Source: Bacteroidales bacterium
GTDB taxonomy: Bacteria; Bacteroidota; Bacteroidia; Bacteroidales; UBA932
Direction of reading: 5' to 3'
DNA: 6,284 nucleotides
Assembly (NCBI GenBank): GCA_017471085.1
Contig: JAFUWW010000041.1
Span: 1-6,284, forward strand
In this document: piece by piece, positions 1-5,847 of the stretch
How positions within the stretch are numbered: position 1 is the stretch's first letter
How the letters are laid out: the number at the start of each line of letters is the position of its first letter
Notes under the pieces: generated by a model
What the model was told of the DNA's origin: nothing
Seen by the model: only the letters and a program-made list of their open reading frames with translations
Databases searched by the model: none
Made by a program: the position numbers and the translations under genes

Positions 1-66
1 GCAGGAGTCTTTTCTAAAAGAATTGCTTGTATTCTTGAAGAAAATGTGATGGGAATTGGAGCGTGA
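1..66 (+). CDS. Possible 3' end of an upstream gene (very uncertain)
   Basis: The first 66 bases are open in frame 1 from the window edge and end at a TGA at 64-66, giving a tail that reads AGVFSKRIACILEENVMGIG plus a final A. A second frame is also open and ends at a TGA at 47-49 (QESFLKELLVFLKKM), so the reading is ambiguous. The stretch is only about 35% G+C, clearly lower than the genes that follow, so it may equally be non-coding. No function can be assigned. Bases to the left of the window are needed to decide. Confidence 0.2.
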   Translation, partial: AGVFSKRIACILEENVMGIGA

Positions 67-71
67 ATGAC

Positions 72-79
72 TATCTTTG
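72..79 (+). promoter_or_regulatory. Bacteroidota -7 promoter box for the MBL-fold gene
   Basis: TATCTTTG matches the Bacteroidota sigma-factor -7 consensus TAnnTTTG exactly. It ends 25 bases before the ATG at 105, so transcription should begin at about 84-87 and leave a leader of roughly 20 bases. No good TTTG-type -33 box is visible 19-21 bases upstream; that part is weak. The box also shows that an in-frame GTG at 63 cannot be the start, because it lies upstream of the expected transcription start. Confidence 0.7.
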
Positions 80-104
80 CAACAACAGAAACAAAACTTT
101 GAAT

Positions 105-1025
105 ATGGGTAATATTTCAAGACGTGATGCCCTCAAATGGATGGGCGCCGGAGTGGCCGCTTTGGCTTTCTCCCCTTATGTGAATGCGGAAAAACTGATG
201 GAAGGCCCGCTTTTCCAGAACCCGGTGCGCCCTCAGGGACCCCAGGGGATGCCGCCGCTCAAATATGCGGAGAAAGAGGTCTACAGCGGCCCCGATGTGA
301 TTATCCGTCAGATCGATGAACACACCTGGGAAGGCAACGGCCACCTGATGGCCAACGAGACCATCTATATTATCGAAGGCCGTGACAAGGCCATCCTGCT
401 GGATGCCGGCACCAAGATCGACGACCTGGACAAGATCGTGGCCGGAATCACTTCCAAGCCCGTCATCCTCATCGCCACCCACGTGCATCCGGACCATACG
501 GGCAGTGCCATCAACTACTTCCCTGAGATCTGGATCAATGTGGCCGATATCGTGAACGTTCCGCAGTTCATGGCCGGTTACAAGGGCAAGATCAACTATC
601 TGGAAGACGGCCAGGTCTTCGATCTCGGCGGCCGCCGGATAGAGGTTATCTTCACGCCGGGCCACACCCCGGGCAGCGCCACCTTCTTCGAGATGGAAGG
701 AGACCGCAAATGGGGCTATAGCGGAGACGCTTTCGGCAGCGGCAACCTGCTGCTCACGACCAACTTCTCCACGCTCCTGGCCACCACCACCCGCATCGAG
801 GCTTACATGAAGCGCCACGGCATCGAGAAGATGTATCCCGGCCATTATATGGGCGCCAACCCGGAAACCCTCCAGCGCATCTCCGACCTCAAGAAAATGT
901 CGGCAGAAATGATTGAAGGAACCCGCAAGGGAGATACCAACGGTCAGGCCATGATGGGACTGAACGGCCGCATCCGCGACTATGGTGTGAATGTGAGCTA
1001 TCGTGATCCGGACGGGCTCAAATAA
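105..1025 (+). CDS. Exported metallo-beta-lactamase-fold hydrolase (glyoxalase II-like metal site), Tat-type leader
   Basis: The product is a 306-residue metal-dependent hydrolase of the MBL superfamily; the substrate is unknown. The start is set at ATG 105, not the in-frame GTG at 63, because a -7 promoter box lies at 72-79. The N-terminus has a twin-arginine leader: SRRDALK at residues 5-11, a hydrophobic stretch to about residue 23, and a likely cleavage site after VNA at 26-28. The metal ligands are complete: H126, H128, D130 and H131 (THVHPDHTG), H187 (TPGHTPGS), D208 (SGDAFGSG) and H247 (YPGHYMG). This is the dinuclear zinc set of glyoxalase II-like and B3-like proteins, with an aspartate as bridging ligand. 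Family members include thioesterases, lactonases, beta-lactamases and other hydrolases, and I cannot choose between them. Length is usual for an exported member. A terminator follows directly at 1038-1076, so the gene is probably transcribed alone. Confidence 0.9.
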   Translation: MGNISRRDALKWMGAGVAALAFSPYVNAEKLMEGPLFQNPVRPQGPQGMPPLKYAEKEVYSGPDVIIRQIDEHTWEGNGHLMANETIYIIEGRDKAILLDAGTKIDDLDKIVAGITSKPVILIATHVHPDHTGSAINYFPEIWINVADIVNVPQFMAGYKGKINYLEDGQVFDLGGRRIEVIFTPGHTPGSATFFEMEGDRKWGYSGDAFGSGNLLLTTNFSTLLATTTRIEAYMKRHGIEKMYPGHYMGANPETLQRISDLKKMSAEMIEGTRKGDTNGQAMMGLNGRIRDYGVNVSYRDPDGLK

Positions 1026-1037
1026 GCAACTAATCAT

Positions 1038-1076
1038 ATATGGCGATTGACGGTTTCCCGAAATCGCCATATTTTT
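1038..1076 (+). terminator. Rho-independent terminator of the MBL-fold gene
   Basis: A perfect 11-bp inverted repeat (1038-1048, ATATGGCGATT, with 1062-1072, AATCGCCATAT) encloses a 13-base loop in which CGG (1051-1053) can pair with CCG (1058-1060). It begins 12 bases after the stop codon and runs straight into a T-tract at 1072-1076. Stem, position and T-tract together support a factor-independent terminator. Its right arm and T-tract overlap the next gene's promoter. Confidence 0.8.
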
Positions 1077-1077
1077 G
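1046..1077 (+). promoter_or_regulatory. Bacteroidota promoter of the FMN-esterase gene, embedded in the preceding terminator
   Basis: The -7 box TATTTTTG (1070-1077) matches TAnnTTTG. A -33-like ATTG (1046-1049) lies exactly 20 bases upstream, within the 19-21 spacing known for this promoter class. The start of transcription would be about 1083, giving a leader of roughly 13 bases before ATG 1097. Both elements sit inside the terminator hairpin of the preceding gene. A short dyad, TTTTG-tg-CAAAA, spans 1073-1084. Confidence 0.65.
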
Positions 1078-1096
1078 TGCAAAATAACTAGGTATA

Positions 1097-3019
1097 ATGA
1101 AAAAACTTCTTCTTCTGACGGCCATCGGTGCCGTCCTGGGCGGAGCCTGCGTAGTGAGTACGTCTTGCGGAAACGCCTCTGCCAAAGCGAATACGGACAC
1201 GCTCCGGATCAACACCACTGATTTCACCGAGGACATCATCGGTTTCAATGGTCCCACCCCTGTGGAAATCACGGTGGTGAAGGGTGTCATCACCGGCATC
1301 CAGCCTCTTCCCAACCGGGAAGGTCCCCGTTATATGCAGATGGTGCGCGAAAGCGGCCTCTTTGAGAAACTCAACGGGAAAACCCTGGAAGAGGCCAAGA
1401 CGGTGGAACTGGATGCCGTGACCGGCGCCACGTTCTCTTCCACGGCCCTTATCAAGAACATCAAGGCCGGTCTGGAAGACGGCGGCTATTATGCCCAGGG
1501 CGTGCAGGTAATTACGGAAGCCAAGGTGAAGCAGGGCAAGGTGAAAGGCGCCGTGGAACATGGCCTGGGCTCTTTCAAAGCCATTCCTTTCGCCGAGGCT
1601 CCCGTAGGGGAACTCCGCTGGAAGGCCCCGGTGCCCAAGAAGCCCTGGAGCGGTGTTCTGGAGGCGACTGAATTCGCCGGCATGCCCCCGCAGCAGACCC
1701 GTTCCTGGCCCGGAGCGCCGGCTCCCAAAGTGACGGAAGACTGTCTCTATGTGAATATCCAGACCCCGGCTACATCGGCCAAGGACAAGCTGCCCGTGCT
1801 GGTTTGGATTCATGGCGGCGGTTTCATCACCGGCGACGCCAATTCCAATGACGGCGCCAAGTTCGCCAAGCAGGGGATTGTGTATGTAAGCCTCAGCTAC
1901 CGTACCGGTGCCCTGGGCTTCCTGTCCCTTCCGGAGCTTTCCGCCGAGAACGAGCGCGGCATTTCCGGCAACTACGGTCTTCTCGACATGGTCGAAGGCC
2001 TCAAGTGGGTGAAGGAGAACATTGCTGCCTTCGGAGGCGACCCTGCCAAGGTGACCATCATGGGCGAGAGTGCCGGCGCCATTGCCGTGAGCATGCTCTG
2101 CGCCTCTCCTCTGGCCAAGGGCCTCTTCCGCGGCGCCATCTCCGAAAGCGGCGGTTCCTTCTGCCCGGTTGATGCCGTGCGTGTGGACAACAACGGCATC
2201 CGTGACGTGAAGGGCTCCGAACAGTACGGCCTGGACTGGATGAAGCGGATCGGCGTTTCTTCTCTGGCACAGTTGCGCGAGACGCCCTGGGAGACCCTGG
2301 TCTCGGACGAGGCTTCCGGCGGCGTGGGCGGTTTCTGGCCCACCGTCGACGGCTACGTGCTCCCGGACGACCAGTACAAGATGTACGAGGCAGGCAACTA
2401 CAACGACGTGAACGTGCTCATCGGCACCAATTCCGACGAAGGCGCCATGTTCTGCCGTCCCACCCAGCTGGCCAAGTATCAGGCCGATATAAAGGCTGAG
2501 TACGGTCCTTTTGCCGACAGGATGCTGCAGCTTTATCCCGTCTCCACCGACGAGGAGACGTACGGAGCCCTCTCCGACATTTTCCGCGAGACCGCTTTCT
2601 CCTGGCCCACCTGGGCCTGGGCTAACCTGCAGAACAAGACCGGCAAGGGAAAGGTCTACCTGTATTACTTCGACCAGTTCGATCCGGAAAGGCCGATGTT
2701 CGGCGGTCCCGGCGCTCCGAAACCCCGCGGCGCCAACCATGCTTCCGAGCTTTCCTATGTGTTCGGCTCTTCCTGGGGCCGTCCCTTCGAGGGAGCCGAC
2801 AAGGCCGTGAGCGATGCCATGAACACCTATTGGGGCAACTTCGTGAAGACTGGCGACCCCAACGGCGAAGGCCTGGACAACTGGCCGGTGTACAAGGACG
2901 GCGAAAAGACCGTGATGTTCTTCAAGAACGGTACTTCCCTGATTGAAACACCCAACAAGCCCCAGCTGCAGCTGATGGAAGAGTACTTCGCCTGGAAGCG
3001 CCGGCAGCCCATCCGCTAA
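1097..3019 (+). CDS. Exported FMN-binding domain / type-B carboxylesterase fusion, predicted covalently flavinylated
   Basis: The product is a 640-residue envelope protein with two domains in one uninterrupted frame. Residues 1-24 form a lipoprotein-like signal; Cys24 (STSCGN) or Cys18 (GGAC) could be lipidated, and neither lipobox is ideal. Residues about 40-135 match the FMN_bind family and contain DAVTGATFSS at 106-115, the target motif of the flavin transferase ApbE, with Thr112 the expected FMN attachment site. Residues about 140-635 are a type-B carboxylesterase with a full catalytic set: oxyanion loop HGGGF (239-243), the family signature EDCLYVN, nucleophile Ser325 (GESAG), Glu448 (NSDEG) and His548 (NHASELSYVF). 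The esterase should hydrolyse carboxylic esters outside the cytoplasm; what the flavin does is unknown. Start: ATG 1097 follows its own promoter, with a weak AGG at 1090-1092. The gene ends before a bidirectional terminator. ApbE must come from elsewhere in the genome. The domain calls are firm; the flavinylation is inferred from the motif. Confidence 0.93.
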   Translation: MKKLLLLTAIGAVLGGACVVSTSCGNASAKANTDTLRINTTDFTEDIIGFNGPTPVEITVVKGVITGIQPLPNREGPRYMQMVRESGLFEKLNGKTLEEAKTVELDAVTGATFSSTALIKNIKAGLEDGGYYAQGVQVITEAKVKQGKVKGAVEHGLGSFKAIPFAEAPVGELRWKAPVPKKPWSGVLEATEFAGMPPQQTRSWPGAPAPKVTEDCLYVNIQTPATSAKDKLPVLVWIHGGGFITGDANSNDGAKFAKQGIVYVSLSYRTGALGFLSLPELSAENERGISGNYGLLDMVEGLKWVKENIAAFGGDPAKVTIMGESAGAIAVSMLCASPLAKGLFRGAISESGGSFCPVDAVRVDNNGIRDVKGSEQYGLDWMKRIGVSSLAQLRETPWETLVSDEASGGVGGFWPTVDGYVLPDDQYKMYEAGNYNDVNVLIGTNSDEGAMFCRPTQLAKYQADIKAEYGPFADRMLQLYPVSTDEETYGALSDIFRETAFSWPTWAWANLQNKTGKGKVYLYYFDQFDPERPMFGGPGAPKPRGANHASELSYVFGSSWGRPFEGADKAVSDAMNTYWGNFVKTGDPNGEGLDNWPVYKDGEKTVMFFKNGTSLIETPNKPQLQLMEEYFAWKRRQPIR

Positions 3020-3038
3020 ACAGAGCTTTATACAAGAA

Positions 3039-3070
3039 AAACGGCACTGGAGATGAATCCGGTGCCGTTT
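3039..3070. terminator. Bidirectional terminator between convergent genes
   Basis: A 12-bp stem with one G-T wobble (AAACGGCACTGG at 3039-3050, CCGGTGCCGTTT at 3059-3070) encloses an 8-base loop. It lies 19 bases after the stop of the rightward esterase gene and 16 bases beyond the stop of the leftward SGNH gene. The A-run at 3036-3041 gives a good T-tract on the minus strand (TTTTTCTTG). On the plus strand the tail is only TTT, so termination is likely stronger for the leftward transcript. Confidence 0.8.
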
Positions 3071-3086
3071 GCTGTCATAAACCCGT

Positions 3087-3986
3087 CTATCTGCAGGGAA
3101 TCAGGAAGGTGCGCTGCAGCAGCACCTTGGCTATGCGCAGATGGCCGGCTCCGGCCGGATGCAGGCGGTCCGTTTCCAGATTGGTGTAGAAGGCGGCCTG
3201 GGAATCCAGCAGCGGGAACAGGTTGGCCTCGGCGTTCAGGTCGATGACGCTGATGCTCCATACGTTCGCCGCTTCCTTGATGGCATCGACATAACTGTCC
3301 AGATACAGGCCGATGCGGTTCTGCACCAGCTCGTCGGGCTGCTCGTTGTTGTCGGCAAAATAGAAGTAGCCGCGGTGGGGCGGAGTAAGAAGTACGATGG
3401 GCGTCTCCGGGAACGTGTCTTTCAGCAGTTTCATGGCAGCGTTGATGCGGCCGCGGAAGGTGCCGTTGTCATAGTCGATTTCCCGGCAGGTGCGAGGCGA
3501 GGTCACGGCGCTGTCCGGACCGTTTCCCCAGCGGACGTCCTTCACCACTTCCCGGTACCACTGTCCGAGGGGGAGTCCCATGTTGTAGTCGTTGGTGCCC
3601 AGCAGGATGCAGATGGCATCCGGAACCTGCTCTCCCTTGGCTTCCTTGTACATGTTCAGCTGCATGGGCACTGCGCTCCACTCCATCCCGCTGATGGCCG
3701 TGACCACCGGGGTGATGCCCAGCCAGTCGGCCAGGTGCTCGTAGTATAGCTTGAAATCGTGCCGGGCTATGATGCTGTCACTGATGGAATCGCCGATGAA
3801 AAGCACCGTCTTCCCGGTCCAGGGGTGGCGCACCAGGCCTGTCTCGGGAGTGATTTCACCCGCCTGGATAACCCTGGCGTTGAGTTTGGGCATCTGGAAT
3901 CGCCGCTGTTCCTGGGACATGGCGGTGGCAGAGAACAGAATGGCCGCCATTCCGGCAGCCATGAAGGATATAAGCTGTTTATTCAT
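3087..3986 (-). CDS. Secreted SGNH/GDSL-family esterase
   Basis: The product is a 299-residue exported serine hydrolase of the SGNH (GDSL) superfamily, which removes acyl groups from sugars, lipids or other esters. The frame stays open 40 codons upstream of ATG 3986, but that extension has no signal-like character, overlaps the neighbouring gene and lies across the promoter. Starting at 3986 gives a clear signal peptide at residues 1-22 (cleavage after ATA at 20-22, or near Ser24). The four SGNH blocks are present: Ser67 in FIGDSISDS (block I), Gly100 in AISGM (block II), Asn132 in LLGTNDYN (block III), and Asp273 with His276 in DRLHP (block V). The catalytic machinery is therefore intact. 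The substrate cannot be read from sequence; family members include acetylxylan, sialate and rhamnogalacturonan acetylesterases. Its start is 26 bases past the stop of the upstream hydrolase gene, so read-through is possible, but it has its own -7 box in that gap. Confidence 0.92.
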   Translation of the reverse strand: MNKQLISFMAAGMAAILFSATAMSQEQRRFQMPKLNARVIQAGEITPETGLVRHPWTGKTVLFIGDSISDSIIARHDFKLYYEHLADWLGITPVVTAISGMEWSAVPMQLNMYKEAKGEQVPDAICILLGTNDYNMGLPLGQWYREVVKDVRWGNGPDSAVTSPRTCREIDYDNGTFRGRINAAMKLLKDTFPETPIVLLTPPHRGYFYFADNNEQPDELVQNRIGLYLDSYVDAIKEAANVWSISVIDLNAEANLFPLLDSQAAFYTNLETDRLHPAGAGHLRIAKVLLQRTFLIPCR

Positions 3987-4000
3987 GGTCTTTGTTTTTG

Positions 4001-4008
4001 CAAAGATA
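4001..4008 (-). promoter_or_regulatory. Bacteroidota -7 promoter box for the SGNH esterase gene
   Basis: Read on the minus strand this is TATCTTTG, a perfect TAnnTTTG box, followed by CAA as in the promoter at 72-79. It ends 14 bases before the ATG, so the leader would be only about 8-10 bases long. No clear -33 box is seen; that region lies inside the 3' end of the preceding gene. The box is half of a small dyad: TCTTTG at 3989-3994 and CAAAGA at 4001-4006 with 6 bases between. Confidence 0.65.
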
Positions 4009-4012
4009 CCGA

Positions 4013-5623
4013 TTATTCCGAATAAATCAGCTTCTTGGTCTTGGGATCGCGGGAGAAATGCTTGAAAAAGTCCCACATCAGCTTGGCGTCGGGCTTGAAA
4101 TCCCAATGGCCATAGCCGTTGACGGCCACCAGCTGCACCAGGGGCTTGTTGCCTTTGTACAGACGGCCCGTATCCATGGTGATGCCGTTCTTGTTGGTGA
4201 CGATGGTCTCGCGGTCGCGGAGCTCCACGCCGAAGGTGGCGTCCTTGGAGAAATCCGGTGCTTCGGGGAAGTCGATGCCGTTCATGGTGGCGTAGGTCTT
4301 CCAGCCCAGGAAGAGGTTGTTCTGGGAAGGATCCGGCTCCCGGTCGCTGAACCAGATGCCCAGGTCCTGGGTGCCTGTGACGGAGAAGTACGGCATTTCT
4401 ATCAGACCGGCTTTCTGGGCAGCTTCGTTCATCAGGGATTCGCGGGACGCACCCAGGTGGATGAAAGGCAGCATGCCTGCCGAGTGGGCGCCGACGCCTG
4501 CGAACAGGAAGGATTTCCGGATGCCCAGGCAGTTGGAGGTGGCGCCGCCGGCGGAGAGGCCTTCGGCATAGACCTTGGCGGGATTCAGCTGAGGATACTT
4601 GTTCAGCAGTTCATAGACTACCTGCTCGATGCCATCCAGCCCCATTACAGGATTGCCGTTGCCTTCCCATTCCAGTTCGGCTACGATAAAGCCTTCGGAA
4701 GGCGCCAGTTCCACGAAACCGGCCGCTTCGGCCTGGGTGCGGGGGTCATTGCCGTGTCCGTGCAGGAGCACCATCAGCGGTACGCTCTTGGCGGGGGCGT
4801 TGAGCAGGTTCCGGGGAATGTATTCGTACCAGAGGAACTCGCCGTTGCCCATCAGGTCCTTGCGCACCACGTTGCGGACGATGCCCAGCTGCTCCGGCAT
4901 GATATAAGGTTCCAGCTCATAAGGACCGTACTGGCCGAATTCCCCTCCGGTGTACCAGGTGTGCATGTAGTTGCTGTAGCGGTAGTTCCGGCTCATCAGC
5001 TTGTCCCACGCATCGGCCACCAGGTCTTTCAGCGAGGCGTTCTTGTCGGGGTTCACCACCACTTGCACCAGCGGGTCCGTGGCGGCGGCGTTCTGCGTCT
5101 TGTAGGCTGCTGCTGCTTTGGCCGCGTTGTTTCCTCCGATATAGGCGGGAACTTCGGGCGCGCCTTTCACCGCTTTCCCGGGCTTGCCGTTGAGGGAGAC
5201 GATGCCGGCCACTTCACCGGCGTTTCCGGCGATGCAGGCATTCACGAAGGTGGCGCCGTTGCCGATGCCGATCACCTTGAGGTTGTAGATGGCCCTCAGT
5301 TCTTTCAGCAGGGCTTTGTACTGCTCGAAATCGGCCGCATTGTTGTATTTGGCTCCCACGGGATTCACTACATAGACGGTGCCGGCGAATTCATCGGCCA
5401 GGGCGGTGAGCCCCAGGTCCTGTGCCAGGGCGGCGGCAGCGGCCTTGTCGACGGCTGCATCCGGATAAACCACGAAAGTGGGGGCGCCCAGGCCCAGGCG
5501 ACCGGCGTCGGAGCGGACTTCACTGCGGTAAGAATATACGGGAATCTGGGGCGGCTGCGGCTGCTGGGCCATAGCCAGGACCGTCATCATGACGGCGAGA
5601 AGGGAAGTCAAAAAACGTTTCAT
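4013..5623 (-). CDS. Secreted alpha/beta hydrolase, PHB-depolymerase/feruloyl-esterase-like, with a catalytically degenerate-looking N-terminal half
   Basis: The product is a 536-residue exported esterase. ATG 5623 is chosen because it begins a standard signal peptide (residues 1-19, ending LAMA) and follows a promoter box; a further in-frame ATG at 5650 overlaps that box. The C-terminal half, about 255-530, resembles PHB depolymerase-like esterases: oxyanion motif LLHGHGNDP at 286-294, nucleophile Ser357 in EGLSAGGA, a likely acid Asp420 in TGTQD, and His506 in GYGHWDF. Known relatives include feruloyl and acetylxylan esterases, and they usually lack such a long N-terminal part. Residues about 45-180 also look like an alpha/beta fold: KVIGIGNGATF at 116-126 occupies the place of a nucleophile elbow but has Gly121 where serine is expected. 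That reading is inference. The C-terminus (FSRDPKTKKLIYSE) looks complete. No terminator follows, and the SGNH esterase gene starts 26 bases later, so the two may be partly co-transcribed. Confidence 0.88.
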   Translation of the reverse strand: MKRFLTSLLAVMMTVLAMAQQPQPPQIPVYSYRSEVRSDAGRLGLGAPTFVVYPDAAVDKAAAAALAQDLGLTALADEFAGTVYVVNPVGAKYNNAADFEQYKALLKELRAIYNLKVIGIGNGATFVNACIAGNAGEVAGIVSLNGKPGKAVKGAPEVPAYIGGNNAAKAAAAYKTQNAAATDPLVQVVVNPDKNASLKDLVADAWDKLMSRNYRYSNYMHTWYTGGEFGQYGPYELEPYIMPEQLGIVRNVVRKDLMGNGEFLWYEYIPRNLLNAPAKSVPLMVLLHGHGNDPRTQAEAAGFVELAPSEGFIVAELEWEGNGNPVMGLDGIEQVVYELLNKYPQLNPAKVYAEGLSAGGATSNCLGIRKSFLFAGVGAHSAGMLPFIHLGASRESLMNEAAQKAGLIEMPYFSVTGTQDLGIWFSDREPDPSQNNLFLGWKTYATMNGIDFPEAPDFSKDATFGVELRDRETIVTNKNGITMDTGRLYKGNKPLVQLVAVNGYGHWDFKPDAKLMWDFFKHFSRDPKTKKLIYSE

Positions 5624-5628
5624 TTCAG

Positions 5629-5646
5629 GTGTAATTTCTGTTACAC
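5629..5646. promoter_or_regulatory. Palindrome over the transcription start of the leftward gene pair
   Basis: GTGTAA (5629-5634) and TTACAC (5641-5646) form a perfect 6-bp inverted repeat with a 6-base spacer. It lies between the -7 box and the ATG of the 4013-5623 gene, over the expected transcription start. It could be an operator, or a weak hairpin in the leader. No regulator gene is present in the window, so the role is a guess from position. Confidence 0.35.
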
Positions 5647-5647
5647 A

Positions 5648-5655
5648 CAAAAATA
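5648..5655 (-). promoter_or_regulatory. Bacteroidota -7 promoter box for the alpha/beta hydrolase gene
   Basis: Read on the minus strand this is TATTTTTG followed by TG, the same form as the box at 1070-1077. It ends 24 bases before ATG 5623. The upstream region (5656-5700) is A+T-rich, but I find no clear TTTG-type -33 element at the right spacing. Confidence 0.6.
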
Positions 5656-5847
5656 CGCCGTTTTTCTTTTGTTATTTTGCCGGATTCTTTAAGATATATC
5701 GCATTATCTTCAAAAAAGAGCGGTATAATTGTGGGGTTGGTGATTTGACATTTGCGGTTTGTGGTTGGTGCCGGTCGTTGTCTCTGCTCTGCCGGGATTC
5801 GGGCCGTTTTCCCGTCCGCACGGCGTTCTGGCCTCTGTCCCTGCTGT
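5656..5847. other. Non-coding spacer between the leftward promoter and the tandem array
   Basis: No gene is supported here. The part next to the promoter is A+T-rich (to about 5730); from about 5760 it becomes G+C-rich and leads into the tandem array. The segment just before the array (about 5830-5847) is only faintly like the end of an 83-bp unit, so an extra, decayed copy is not supported. Open frames crossing this region have no recognisable protein features, and those entering the array shift frame with each unit. Confidence 0.55.

Noticed and set aside
117..1082. A 321-codon minus-strand open frame opposite the MBL-fold gene
   Set aside because: It shows no domain, and the plus-strand frame holds every MBL metal ligand plus a Tat-like leader.
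1088..2740. A 550-codon open frame on the minus strand, antisense to the FMN-esterase gene
   Set aside because: It is rich in His, Gly, Val and Arg, has no recognisable domain, and lies opposite a gene with complete catalytic motifs. G+C-rich codon use leaves the opposite strand free of stops.
3992..5692. A 566-codon open frame on the plus strand, antisense to the alpha/beta hydrolase gene
   Set aside because: Composition is of the same shadow type, with no signal peptide or family motif. The opposite strand encodes a protein with a signal peptide and an intact triad.
5747..5754. A possible rightward promoter box GACATTTG in the spacer
   Set aside because: It mismatches TAnnTTTG at the first base, has no -33 partner at the right distance, and leads to no supported gene.
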